Shown: positions 17,738 to 26,695, counted from the stretch's first letter. The stretch is DNA of 64,000 nt from Streptomyces rhizosphaerihabitans (GCF_025399795.1 NZ_JAODTZ010000053.1:1-64000), one strand, 5' to 3'. Numbers and translations are program-made. The notes: a model not told the origin generated them from the sequence alone.

Positions 17738-18433
17738 ATGACCACGATCGGCACGACCCTCCGGCGCCGCGCACGCGCCGCCATCACGCTCGCCGCGGCG
17801 GCCGCACTCGTCGGCCTGCTCCCCACCTCCTCCCAGGCGAACGTCAACAGGTACACCGTCCAGCCGAGCTCCCCCAAGCCGACCGTGTGCAACAACTCCG
17901 GCACCATCCCGGCCGGCACCTGGCTGCAGAACGCGCCGTGCGGCTACTGGGTCGGCACAGCCATGGCTGGCTCGTCCTTCGACGTCCACCAGACCAACCC
18001 GAGCAACTACCACTACGGGCGCAGCTTGGGCGGCAACAACATCTGTGGCTGGATCCCGCCCGGCGCCCTCGGTTCCAGCCCGACCGCGTCCGTCGCGGAG
18101 TCGTGCAGCGACGCGACCAAGGACAACATCTCGCACCGCCGGACGATCGGATACAACTTCAACGCAGCCGCGCACGCGGCCACGGACGGCACCGCAATCA
18201 CGGTCAACCCGGCCTGCACGGCGTACTACAACTACTACACGACCAGCACATACAACGACGGTTCACTGCGCGATGTGGCAGGCAATCCGGGCACCACCGT
18301 GATGTATCGCTTCACGACGAACGGGTCCAACCCGGCGATCGTCGTTCGCGACAGCGCGATCGGCTGGATCTTCCTGAACCGCTCGTGCGTCACAGACTGG
18401 CGCAGCATCACCTTCTACAACGACAACGACTGA
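17738..18433 (+). CDS. Secreted protein of unknown function
   Basis: The 231-residue protein starts at ATG 17738 after AAGGAG at 17724. An Arg-rich n-region (TLRRRARA), a hydrophobic core and SQA before Asn give a clear signal peptide. The mature part is rich in Tyr, Asn, Thr and Cys, with landmarks AGTWLQNAPCGYWVGTA, GNNICGWIPPGAL and VRDSAIGWIFLNRSCV. The two W-centred blocks look like a divergent pair of SH3-like modules closed by cysteines. No catalytic motif is visible. Confidence 0.75.
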   Translation: MTTIGTTLRRRARAAITLAAAAALVGLLPTSSQANVNRYTVQPSSPKPTVCNNSGTIPAGTWLQNAPCGYWVGTAMAGSSFDVHQTNPSNYHYGRSLGGNNICGWIPPGALGSSPTASVAESCSDATKDNISHRRTIGYNFNAAAHAATDGTAITVNPACTAYYNYYTTSTYNDGSLRDVAGNPGTTVMYRFTTNGSNPAIVVRDSAIGWIFLNRSCVTDWRSITFYNDND

Positions 18434-18435
18434 TT

Positions 18436-18650
18436 CGCCGCACTCGACTGCCTGGGGCTTGATCGCGTGCCAGGCGAGGGTCTCTTCGAAGGGCCCGTCC
18501 GGTACAAGTCGTAGAAGCTGGAGCCCCGGTGTCGGCGCGCAGCTGGGCGAGCATGGCACCGTAGTGGTCGGCGGAATAGAGGATGTCCTTGAGGACGACG
18601 CGGTAACCCGCGTTGAGCGAGTAGCGCGCCCAGGTCGATCAGACCCATGC
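18436..18650 (-). pseudogene. Fragment of a small ATP-dependent kinase
   Basis: One frame gives SLNAGYRVVLKDILYSADHYGAMLAQLRAD, and a shifted frame gives DGPFEETLAWHAIKPQA. Together they match the middle of AAA-type nucleoside-kinase-like proteins of Streptomyces (consensus LDxPFEETLxRH). The Walker A part and the C-terminus are missing and a frameshift is present. Confidence 0.6.
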
Positions 18651-18802
18651 TCGCCCCGCCGGGCTGGGCAGTTCGCGTAGAAGGCACGCTGGGATTGTCA
18701 TAATTGCGTCAATAGTCCCGCAGGGTTGAGGGGTTGCGGCGGCGCTACGCGGGTAGATGTGGACATGCCAATTGTGCGACGTACCCCACCTCTTGGAGAA
18801 AA

Positions 18803-19114
18803 ATGTCAGTACTCGCGCGGATTGCGGCGGCTGTCGCCGTGGCCGCTCCTCTCGCCCTGACGGCACCAGCGGCCGATGCTGCAGTGGTTCCCACTCACGC
18901 AATCATCGCCTGTCAGAGCGCAAGCTTCTACGCGAACTATGACAGCGCGTCCGGCCCCACCGGCCTCCTGCGCGTCCTCCCCTACGGGGACAAGGTCGGC
19001 CACACTCCCGGAGCCCACCCCGTGTACAACGGCTGGGCGGCGACCTTCGACTTTGGCCCCAACGATTGGGGCTATGTACGTGAGGAGTGCATAGGAGGTT
19101 ACGGATCATGGTGA
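18803..19114 (+). CDS. Small secreted SH3-like protein
   Basis: The 103-residue precursor starts at ATG 18803 (GGAG just upstream). It has a signal peptide ending ADAA. The mature domain of about 70 residues (SFYANYDSASGPTGLLRVLPYGDKV then WGYVREECIGG) has the layout of a bacterial SH3 module, with two Cys that may pair. Its 3' end overlaps the next gene by 7 bases, so the two are translated together. It may bind the cell wall or another surface partner. Confidence 0.75.
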   Translation: MSVLARIAAAVAVAAPLALTAPAADAAVVPTHAIIACQSASFYANYDSASGPTGLLRVLPYGDKVGHTPGAHPVYNGWAATFDFGPNDWGYVREECIGGYGSW

Positions 19115-19437
19115 GCCTGCGCCGTGATGCAAATGAAGCGCGCCGAAGCGTGAGGTCCCGGGTGGGGTCGGGCGCTCTGACCCTCGTATGCCTGACTACG
19201 CTCGGGGTCGGGCTGACCGCGGCCCCGGCCCAGGCGGCGAACGGCATACCCGGTGTCCGAATGGCGGTCTGTGCGGACAGCCTGTACGTGCGGACTGATC
19301 CCGGCGGGGCCTGGATGGGCACGTTGTCCTACCCCCAGACCTTCGATGTGAAGAGCGTCAGCGGTGGCTGGGTGTACGGCTTCGCCTATGGTGACGTCAA
19401 CCGCAACGGCTGGGTGCAGAACGGATGGTTCTGCTGA
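19108..19437 (+). CDS. Small secreted SH3-like protein, second of a pair
   Basis: The 109-residue precursor starts at ATG 19108, with AGGAGG nine bases upstream inside the previous gene. The signal peptide ends APAQAA. The mature part (LYVRTDPGGAWMGTLSYPQTF, GWVYGFAYGDVNRNGWVQNGW) is a bacterial SH3 domain framed by Cys. The tandem, coupled arrangement with a paralogous neighbour suggests a heteromeric surface protein or a pair diversifying after duplication. Confidence 0.8.
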   Translation: MVSLRRDANEARRSVRSRVGSGALTLVCLTTLGVGLTAAPAQAANGIPGVRMAVCADSLYVRTDPGGAWMGTLSYPQTFDVKSVSGGWVYGFAYGDVNRNGWVQNGWFC

Positions 19438-19753
19438 GCTTGACATTTGACTTCACTGGTCACTCGTAGGCCTTGTCGTCGCGCATGCCATGGGGCTTGA
19501 AGTACCTGCCACGGTGGGGGTCGTGCTGAGGGGCCCTGCGCTTCTCGGACAGCGGTGTTGAGGGTTCTGTCTATGCCGCTGCCTGCAACTCTGTCCCGCT
19601 GCGAGACGAAGGAAGCACCCTGGCTCTCGGCGATCCCACTGTCACTGAACCTGACCAGAGCAACTCCAGTGACACCGGGCACGCGAAAGGCGTTCAGTGC
19701 CGCGAGTCGCTTGGTTCGTGGACTGCGCTCGTGACCCTCACGAGCGACCAGAC
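19438..19753. other. No gene recognised
   Basis: This convergent stretch separates the plus-strand secreted proteins from the long minus-strand operon. I see no family match and no strong terminator hairpin, though transcription from both sides should end here. Confidence 0.4.
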
Positions 19754-21655
19754 CTAAATTTCGAGATCGGCGTCACGTGTGGGGTTCGTCATGGCCTGCC
19801 AGCGGCGCTCGAAGTCGTCGGTCTGCTTGGTGATGTCCTCGGCGGTGATGAGTCTGTTGTATTGGGCGGTGATCCCCCGAAGTGCGCAGTCCTGGGCCAC
19901 GCTCTCGGCAGAGGGACTGTCCGCGTCCGTCCGGTGGTCGGCCCAGACGTGGTACATGCGGAAGGGGAGGAAGTAGCGGCGCAGCGTGGATGGGCTGACG
20001 GGGTTGCCGCCGCGGCTGGTCACGCCATCGCTGGCGAGGTGTGTGGAGAGCTGCTTGTCTGTGGGCTCCTGGCCGTGCACGTTCTTGTAGTTCTTCCACG
20101 CGAGGTAGTACTGGTCGACCACGGTGAGGGCGTTGTCTTGGCTCGCTGGTGGTTGCTGCTTGTTGATGGATGCGTTCACCTTCGGGCCGGGTATCTCCTC
20201 GGCTGCGTGCGTTCCCGTGCTGGCAGGAGGCGCCATGGTGGGGGCGGGATTTGGAGCGTTCTTCGTTTCGCCCAGTTCGGTCACCGTTTCGCCGGTGGGC
20301 GGTGCGCCTTCATCGAAGTCGCGCTGCTGGAAGGCGTGGACGAACGTGTGGAGGTCTTGCGCGACGAGAGGTTCACCGGCCGCGGTGGTGATGCCGTCGC
20401 GCTCGAAGACGTAGCGGGCCAGGGCGGCCGCCTCCGGGTATCTGCCGTACTCGTGCGCGAAGTTGATCCAGGCCCGGTAGAAGAATTCCTCCCAGTCCAT
20501 GTCGTCACCGGCACGCCCGTCCTCAGCAGCGGTGGTGGTCGGCTCGTAACGCTGCTGCAGACTGACCAGAATGGGGGACAGCTGCTCGTCGGACAGTGGG
20601 TCGCCTGCTGCTGTTGTGATGGCGAACTGGTCTCGTAGGAACAGGGCGAACTGGCCCGGCGTGGGCGCCACGAGGAACTGAGCAACCCACGACTGGTAGG
20701 CGTCCGCGAACAGACCACTCCTACGAGCCTCCTGGAATGCCGGAGCCGACATCTGCGCCTGCGGCATCTGCGCCCGTGCTCGGGCCTGAGCCTCGGCTTG
20801 CTCCGGAGTCTGCTGGACGTATCCGGCCGCCAGTTGGTTCGACTCCAGCTCCCGATGCTCGGGCCCCGGGCCGGCGGCGACCGGGACGGACGCCTGCACG
20901 GGCGCGGGTGCCGGCGGCAGCAGCGCGGGCTCGATGCCCGCTGCCGCCAGGCCTGCCGGGGCCGTCTCCGAGAGGGGGATGCCGTAGCGCGCCAGGCGCA
21001 GCGGCATCAGGGACTCCACGGGGGCCTTGCGGCGCCAGGCGCGGCCGAAGCGGGAGTTCAGGCGGGCCTGGTAGACGAGACGTTCCTGCTCCAGCTTGAT
21101 GACCTGCTCGTAGGAGCGCAGTTCCCACAGTTTCATCCGGCGCCACAGCAGGAACGTGGGGACCGGGGAGAGCAGCCAGCGGGTGAGGCGGACGCCCTCC
21201 ATGTGCTTGTCGGCGGTGATGTCGGCTATTCGGCCGGTCGCGTGCCGGGCCGCCTCGACGGAGACCACGAACAGGACCGGGATGACGGCGTGCATGCCGA
21301 CACCCAGCGGGTCCGGCCAGGCCGCCGCGCCGTTGAACGCGATCGTCGCCACTGTCAGCACCCATGCGGTCTGGCGCAGCAGGGGGAACGGGATGCGGAT
21401 CCAGCTCAGCAGCAGGTCCAGAGCGAGCAGGACGCAGATACCCGCGTCGATGCCGATCGGGAAGACGTACGAGAAGTTCCCGAAGCCCTTCTTGATCGCC
21501 AGCTCTCGGACCGCCGCGTACGAACCGGCGAAGCCGATCCCGGCGATGACGAGCGCACCGGCCACGATCACCCCGACGAGCAGCCGGTGGGTTCGGCCGA
21601 AGCGCACCACGTTGTTCGGACCCTGGTGGCTTACGAACTGCTGCTCTTCCTCCAT
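19754..21655 (-). CDS. DUF2637 membrane protein with three C-terminal repeats
   Basis: The 633-residue protein has about four membrane segments near residues 23-47, 58-83, 88-110 and 116-135, the DUF2637 layout seen in actinobacterial plasmid-spread (SpdA-like) proteins. A long Pro/Ala/Gln linker follows. Then come three related units of about 55 residues near 318-372, 392-445 and 512-570, each with an aromatic first helix, the pattern F-x-x-D-x-I-T-x-x-G-x-P-L-x and a second helix. The start is ATG 21655, shown by GGGGG upstream; the frame opens further back but into the preceding gene. It is last in the Tad operon. A cytoplasmic scaffold or DNA-contact role for the repeats is inference. Confidence 0.8.
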   Translation of the reverse strand: MEEEQQFVSHQGPNNVVRFGRTHRLLVGVIVAGALVIAGIGFAGSYAAVRELAIKKGFGNFSYVFPIGIDAGICVLLALDLLLSWIRIPFPLLRQTAWVLTVATIAFNGAAAWPDPLGVGMHAVIPVLFVVSVEAARHATGRIADITADKHMEGVRLTRWLLSPVPTFLLWRRMKLWELRSYEQVIKLEQERLVYQARLNSRFGRAWRRKAPVESLMPLRLARYGIPLSETAPAGLAAAGIEPALLPPAPAPVQASVPVAAGPGPEHRELESNQLAAGYVQQTPEQAEAQARARAQMPQAQMSAPAFQEARRSGLFADAYQSWVAQFLVAPTPGQFALFLRDQFAITTAAGDPLSDEQLSPILVSLQQRYEPTTTAAEDGRAGDDMDWEEFFYRAWINFAHEYGRYPEAAALARYVFERDGITTAAGEPLVAQDLHTFVHAFQQRDFDEGAPPTGETVTELGETKNAPNPAPTMAPPASTGTHAAEEIPGPKVNASINKQQPPASQDNALTVVDQYYLAWKNYKNVHGQEPTDKQLSTHLASDGVTSRGGNPVSPSTLRRYFLPFRMYHVWADHRTDADSPSAESVAQDCALRGITAQYNRLITAEDITKQTDDFERRWQAMTNPTRDADLEI

Positions 21656-21773
21656 CAACGCCCCCGTCTTTGCATGGTTGTTGTGGCTGCGGCTGGGGCC
21701 GGCCAGCGGGTACGTCCCACCGTCTGACTGCAGGGCTGCTGGTTGTGCGGGTTGGGCATGGTGGGGGAGTCGG

Positions 21774-24700
21774 TCATGAGCGAGCTGCCTGGTGGTTCGG
21801 GACGGGGTTGAGGAGTTCGTGGATGAGCTGCTCCGTTTCGATCTCCATGGGGCAGTCGAGTGCACGGTTGACGGCCTGGATGCGGGTGATCACCGTATGC
21901 AGGCCGGGCCGGTTCCCGGCCGCCTTTTCGACCATCAGCCAGTCCCGGTAGAGCAGTTCGGCCGCGTCATCCACGTCAAGTCCCGTCGCGATGGCCTTCC
22001 TTGCGGCACCGAGGTCGTGGTGGGGGCCCTTGGGGGTGCGGTGGGCCGCCACGGAGTGGGCGACATCGACGATCCGGGTGATCATTTCCTGCTGGTACGG
22101 CTCGGCCCACGCCGGCGCCCGGCTTCCGAAGGGGCGGCCGCGGACGAGGGACAGTGCCTCCTCCAAGGCGGGCAGTCCGGCCGACCCGTGGGGGAGTGCG
22201 TGTTCGGCGAGGCGGACGAAGCGCGGCCAGTCGCAGTGCACACCGGCGGCCAGCGTGTAGGGGGTGTCGCCGTTGCGGCGGCGCGGTACGTACGGGTTGC
22301 CGTCCGGGTCGTTGCCCAGGGCCCGGCGCAGGCCCTGGAGACGGGCGTTGAGGGTGGCGTGTGACCAGGGGCTGATCGGGTCCATGTCGGCGCACAGGGC
22401 GTCGGCCGTGCGGCCGGGGCGGAAGTAGAGCAGGGCGGCGAGCTGCGCGGTGCGCGGGCCGTGGCCGGTGCGGCCGAGACCGTCCACGTCCACCGGCCCC
22501 AGCACCCGGATCTGCGGCCCGCCCAGGTCGCTCGTGCGCGTTGCAACGCCGTCGGCCTCAGCACGGCCCGGGGACTGGGGTGTTGCCGCGGCGGTCGTGT
22601 CTGCCGCACCGGCGCTCACCTCGGCGGCCGCCAGCGGCGCCTCGGTGCCGGCAGGAGGGGCGGATGGTGTGGGCAGCGGGGGAAGTAGGGGCAGGGCGGC
22701 GGGATCGGCGGACGCTTTCAGCAAAGCCGGGAACACGGCATCGTCCCTGTCCGAGCCGGCTGCCCCCGAGCCGTTGCGGGCCGGTGCGGGAGCTGCGCTG
22801 TCGTCGCCGGGCGATTCCCGCTGCGGGCTCGGCGCGGCCTGCCCTGTGACGCCGGGTTCGCCGGGAACGTGCTGCCATGCCCCCTGCGCCTGGTTGGCGG
22901 GCTGTCCGGAGACGGCGAGCGCCGTGACGATCTGCTGGTAGGCGGCATGTTCCAGGCGCTGCACGATGATGTCTGTGCCGAGATGGTCGAAGCGCTGCGG
23001 CGTCTTGGCGGAGACGGCCAGGATGTCCGCCTCGGGGAAGTGCGCTGCGGCGGTGCCAGCCGGGGCGATCAGCGTGACCGGGATCTGCGGGCTTGTGCCG
23101 AGGACATCGGCGAACTGCCAGGCCGTGTCGGTGTCCAGGGCACTCGCGCACAGCACCACGTAGGGGTGGTGGGCGGTCTCGGGCATCTGATGCACTTCCA
23201 TCAGCCGCTCGGTCAGATCGCGCAGCGCGTGCGCGGGCTGGCGCATGTGCGCGATCCGGGAACTCGGCAGCAGGTGTGGGAGGTCCTGGCCGAACCCGAC
23301 GGCGACCACCTCGACATCCTGCGACCACGGGCTCATGCCCAGCTCCAGGGCCAGCGACGTGCACACCTCGCTGATGTGTACGGGGTTGCCGTCCAGTAGC
23401 AGGACAGGCAGCTGCGCGAGGTCGGCGAGGACAAGGTCACCGGATTCGGTGCTGCCCACCGTGACCAGGGCGGGACAGGGTGCGGCAAGGGTGCGGGCCG
23501 TGTCCTCGTCCAGGAGCTCGGCGCCGTCGGGCAGCTGCCACCATCGGGCCGCTCCTGCCACGAACGGTTCCTGCGGCTCGGAGGCGAGGTCATCGGGCAG
23601 GACGTGGAGGGTGTGGGCATCGAGCCGCGCCCCCCGCAATTGGAGTACTTCCCGCCCGTTCTGTTCGGCGGCGTGGGCCATCGTGCGCAGTGCCACGTCC
23701 AGGCGTGCTGTGGCGGAGGGTTCGGCGGCCGCCGCGAGCTGGGCTTCGGCGGGCGCGGTCTGCGGCGCGATGGCGATCGTCTCGCCCGGCTTGCGGCGTC
23801 GGCGCTGCAGCGTCCTGCGCAGCGCGAGCGCCGCGGTGACGGCGGCGGCCAGCAGCGCGCCGGCACCGAGAACGGTGCGCAGATTCAGCACGCCACCGGC
23901 CGGGTCCGGCTCGGGGTTCTCGGACGAGGGGGCGGGTGTCGCCGATTGCGCGGGGTCGGCACTGCCGGCCGGCGGTGTGCTCGAGGCAGACGGCCCGGGT
24001 GCGGGCGCGGTGCTCCGCTCTGGCGTAGCGGGCGGCGTCTGGTCTGCGTCCTGGCCCGTGCCGTCGGAGGGCTTGTGTTCCTGCGGTGCGGGAGAGGCTG
24101 AGGGCGGGCGCGGTTTGCTGCTGGTGCCGCCGCTGTCCGGCCCGTCCGGGGACGGGGGCGGGGCGCTCGGGTCGTCGGGCCGGGTGCCGGGCACGGTGAC
24201 CTGCTGTCCCGGATAGATCACGTCGGGGTCGGTGATGGCGGGCAGTCCCTCCGGCTGCGGTTTGCCGCGGCTGGCGGCGAACAGCTTCGGCCACGTGCCG
24301 CCGTCACCGACTTCGTTCTCGGCGATCTTCGACAGGTAGTCCCCGGAGTGGACCGTGACGACGTGCCCGCCCTTCTCGGCAGCTACGGCCTTGCTTCCGT
24401 CGGACTGTGTCTGCGGGCCTTGGGTCTTGGGCTGCTCGGGCATGGCTAGTTCCCAGCCTGGTTGCAGGAAGCTGTTGGACCTAAAGATGTGGCCGCCGTC
24501 CATGGTGCGTCCCTCGTTGAGGCTGGCGATCTCCCGCCACCGCTCGCCGTCGCCCAACTCCCGCTCGGCGATGCTCCACAGACTTTCCGCGGGCCGGGAT
24601 TCGCGCACCGTGTAGGACGGGCGCGACGTCGAGCTGTTCACAGCGGAGGACGGAGAAACCTGCCTGACTGCGCCGGCTTGAGCGGTTGCGGGCTCCTGGC

Positions 24701-25109
24701 CGGGGACGCGCGCTGCGGTGGTGGCCGGGGCTGCCTGAGCGTCGGAGGCTAGGGCAGAACTGGTGGGCAGCAGGACCAGGATGCTGCCGACCAGAAGCGC
24801 CGCGGCGCGCTGCGAGGCGCCCAGCCCGCGCGGGGCGTGCCAGCGGCGGCCGCGCAGCTGCGCGATGAGTTCCCGCAGGGTGCAGAACGTGAACTGCGCC
24901 CACCCCATCCAGCCGACCGCGACCAGTACGAGCAGGAACACGGACCCGGTGTCCTGCCGGTCCAGCAGGTGCGTGAGGTCGTCCTGGCTGGATGCCCAGA
25001 TGACCGGGGTGGCCCAGGCCAGCAGCAGCGGCAGAGCGCCGACCGCGGCGGCCAGGATGAGCAGACTCACGCCGGCCTTGCAGAGCCGGCCCAGGGTGGC
25101 GGTGCGCAT
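21774..25109 (-). CDS. LysM-BTAD membrane regulator
   Basis: The 1,111-residue protein joins several parts. Three N-terminal membrane segments lie before about residue 125. Two LysM peptidoglycan-binding domains lie near 161-223 (YTVRESRPAESLWSIAE) and 249-306 (VTVHSGDYLSKIAENEVGD). A Pro-rich stretch is followed by one more membrane span near 406-430. The C-terminal winged helix and BTAD all-alpha domain (from about 860, IRVLGPVDV and LNARLQGLRRALG) are of the SARP/AfsR kind. LysM outside and BTAD inside suggests a wall-sensing regulator. The ATG overlaps the stop of the TadG-like gene by one base (TGATG). Such proteins accompany TadE clusters in other Streptomyces. Confidence 0.9.
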   Translation of the reverse strand: MRTATLGRLCKAGVSLLILAAAVGALPLLLAWATPVIWASSQDDLTHLLDRQDTGSVFLLVLVAVGWMGWAQFTFCTLRELIAQLRGRRWHAPRGLGASQRAAALLVGSILVLLPTSSALASDAQAAPATTAARVPGQEPATAQAGAVRQVSPSSAVNSSTSRPSYTVRESRPAESLWSIAERELGDGERWREIASLNEGRTMDGGHIFRSNSFLQPGWELAMPEQPKTQGPQTQSDGSKAVAAEKGGHVVTVHSGDYLSKIAENEVGDGGTWPKLFAASRGKPQPEGLPAITDPDVIYPGQQVTVPGTRPDDPSAPPPSPDGPDSGGTSSKPRPPSASPAPQEHKPSDGTGQDADQTPPATPERSTAPAPGPSASSTPPAGSADPAQSATPAPSSENPEPDPAGGVLNLRTVLGAGALLAAAVTAALALRRTLQRRRRKPGETIAIAPQTAPAEAQLAAAAEPSATARLDVALRTMAHAAEQNGREVLQLRGARLDAHTLHVLPDDLASEPQEPFVAGAARWWQLPDGAELLDEDTARTLAAPCPALVTVGSTESGDLVLADLAQLPVLLLDGNPVHISEVCTSLALELGMSPWSQDVEVVAVGFGQDLPHLLPSSRIAHMRQPAHALRDLTERLMEVHQMPETAHHPYVVLCASALDTDTAWQFADVLGTSPQIPVTLIAPAGTAAAHFPEADILAVSAKTPQRFDHLGTDIIVQRLEHAAYQQIVTALAVSGQPANQAQGAWQHVPGEPGVTGQAAPSPQRESPGDDSAAPAPARNGSGAAGSDRDDAVFPALLKASADPAALPLLPPLPTPSAPPAGTEAPLAAAEVSAGAADTTAAATPQSPGRAEADGVATRTSDLGGPQIRVLGPVDVDGLGRTGHGPRTAQLAALLYFRPGRTADALCADMDPISPWSHATLNARLQGLRRALGNDPDGNPYVPRRRNGDTPYTLAAGVHCDWPRFVRLAEHALPHGSAGLPALEEALSLVRGRPFGSRAPAWAEPYQQEMITRIVDVAHSVAAHRTPKGPHHDLGAARKAIATGLDVDDAAELLYRDWLMVEKAAGNRPGLHTVITRIQAVNRALDCPMEIETEQLIHELLNPVPNHQAARS

Positions 25110-25561
25110 CAGTTTCCTTCGTCGGGTGCTGTGACGCCGTGCAGGAGGGTGGCGGTGGCGTGGCCGGTCACCGGCAGCGAGCCGATCCCGACGGCCGACA
25201 GGAAGGCCGTGTCGCTGGAGCCATGAATGGTGACGGTGACTCTCTTGCCGTCACCGGACACGCTGACGGTGCCGGTGGCTCCGGCGGCGCGCAGGTAGGC
25301 CTGCGCGGCAGCAGTAGCGTCTTGCGGGTCGACGGTGATCGCCGTGCCGGTGACGGCCTGGGCGGGGTCGATGGCCTGCCCGCCGGCCCGGGCTGCCTCA
25401 CTGGCGATGTAGTCGGCGCGTTCGGTGGCGGCCATCTTGGCTCCGCCGTCGACGGCCACGCCGATGATGCCGATCAGCGCGAGGACGCACACAGCGACGA
25501 ACACGGTGACGCCACCATCATCCCGCCGTGCGCGGCTCACCCGCATCTGCCAGTCGTTCAT
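25109..25561 (-). CDS. TadG/TadE-like pseudopilin
   Basis: The 150-residue protein has a short charged N-terminus and then a hydrophobic segment GGVTVFVAVCVLALIGIIGVAVDGGAKM, typical of TadG/TadE-type secreted pilus proteins (class III prepilin-like). It lacks the Glu at the usual +5 place that its two neighbours keep in some form. The C-terminal region is extracellular and rich in Thr and Val. It lies third in a run of three pseudopilin genes and overlaps both neighbours. Confidence 0.85.
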   Translation of the reverse strand: MNDWQMRVSRARRDDGGVTVFVAVCVLALIGIIGVAVDGGAKMAATERADYIASEAARAGGQAIDPAQAVTGTAITVDPQDATAAAQAYLRAAGATGTVSVSGDGKRVTVTIHGSSDTAFLSAVGIGSLPVTGHATATLLHGVTAPDEGN

Positions 25562-26019
25562 CAGTCGCCTCGCTGCCGGTACTGATCCACCACCGAGGTG
25601 GCCGTCGACGTGAGCGTCCGTGCTCCGGGCACGCCCGGCAGAAGCAGGTCCGACAGGTTGACCGTGCAGGTCACGGTCACGGTGACGGTGCCGACTTGGC
25701 CGACCGGCACGCTGACGCCGCCGGTGTCGACGTGGACGGTGGTGAAGGCGCAGGCGATGCCCTGGTCGGCCATCGATTCGGCGGCCGCGGCGTGTGCAGC
25801 GTCCTGGGCGGCGGCCGCGGTGCGGTGGATGGACGCCTCCCGTGCCGCGTCCTCGGCTGCCGCGTCGATTTTCGCCTCGGAGGTGACGATGCGTCCGCCG
25901 GCGATCGCCAGACACAAAAACATGATCAGCGACGGGAGGACGATCGCCGCCTCGACCGCGACACCGCCGTCATCGCTGCGGCGCCCGCCGGGCCACCGGG
26001 CCTCTCGCATCCTGTTCAC
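25561..26019 (-). CDS. TadE-like pseudopilin
   Basis: The 152-residue protein has the TadE signature: a basic N-terminus, then DGGVAVEAAIVLPSLIMF, in which Glu follows the Gly-type processing site, and a periplasmic-side domain with two Cys. TadE proteins are minor pilins needed for Tad pilus assembly. It overlaps the downstream gene by one base and the upstream gene by four. Confidence 0.88.
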   Translation of the reverse strand: MNRMREARWPGGRRSDDGGVAVEAAIVLPSLIMFLCLAIAGGRIVTSEAKIDAAAEDAAREASIHRTAAAAQDAAHAAAAESMADQGIACAFTTVHVDTGGVSVPVGQVGTVTVTVTCTVNLSDLLLPGVPGARTLTSTATSVVDQYRQRGD

Positions 26020-26444
26020 TGTCCTGGGACCGTCCAGCGTTCGACCGCCCCGGACGCCGACTGCCTGACCTGCAGGCCCGCAACTCCCGGGATCATCGAC
26101 ATCGCGGTGCCGGAGACCTGCACCCGCACCCGCTGCCCGTCACTGCTGGCGGCGACGCTGTAACCGAGCAGGCTGTCACCCGCTGTCCGTTCCAGGACGT
26201 CCCGCGCCCGGGCCGCTCCGTCGCCGGGGCCGGCCTGATAGGCGCGGGCGGCGCTGGCTCCCTCGCGGGCAGCGGTCAGGGCGATCTGCCGCGCGAAGTA
26301 CCACATGGACGCCTGGATGACGGCGATGGTGGCGAGCAGCACGAAGGGGAAGACGATCGTCATCTGGATGGAGGTGTCACCGCGGTCCTCGCTCCAGCGT
26401 CGCCCCTGCCACCAGCCCCTGACCCGCTCGAGAGACGGCATCAC
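26016..26444 (-). CDS. TadE-like pseudopilin
   Basis: The 142-residue protein has the TadE layout (RGDTSIQMTIVFPFVLLATIAVIQ), where Gln replaces the usual Glu of the prepilin-like segment. The rest carries ARQIALTAAREGASAARAY, common to actinobacterial TadE. Translation may begin at GTG 26444 or at ATG 26441, both overlapping the preceding stop. Confidence 0.88.
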   Translation of the reverse strand: MMPSLERVRGWWQGRRWSEDRGDTSIQMTIVFPFVLLATIAVIQASMWYFARQIALTAAREGASAARAYQAGPGDGAARARDVLERTAGDSLLGYSVAASSDGQRVRVQVSGTAMSMIPGVAGLQVRQSASGAVERWTVPGQ

Positions 26445-26656
26445 AGGCCGGAGAGTTTGCCGTTGTACTTGGCGATCACGACGGCGATGCTTCCGGCGAT
26501 CAGTACGGCGCCGGTGACGGCGGCCACCCAGATGATGACGGTGGTGGTGCTGATGTCGCCGCGGTCCGGGCGGCGCCTGGCCTCGGCCAGGCTGTCCTGC
26601 AGACGGGTCGTCAGCCAGTACGCGGCCCAGTAGGTGCGGGCTGCGGTGTTCCTCAT
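26441..26656 (-). CDS. Small Flp-like membrane peptide
   Basis: The 71-residue peptide has a basic first half, then RGDISTTTV followed by one 25-residue hydrophobic segment and a short AKYNGKLSGL tail. Its size, its single span and its place between tadC and the TadE genes are those of the major Flp pilin. The classic G/xxxxEY processing motif is not obvious, so either processing differs or this is a membrane accessory. In related Streptomyces clusters a similar peptide sits at this place. Confidence 0.75.
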   Translation of the reverse strand: MRNTAARTYWAAYWLTTRLQDSLAEARRRPDRGDISTTTVIIWVAAVTGAVLIAGSIAVVIAKYNGKLSGL

Positions 26657-26695
26657 GGACTCTCCCTCTCGTAAGTGGTGGGACGGGGCGTGGTG

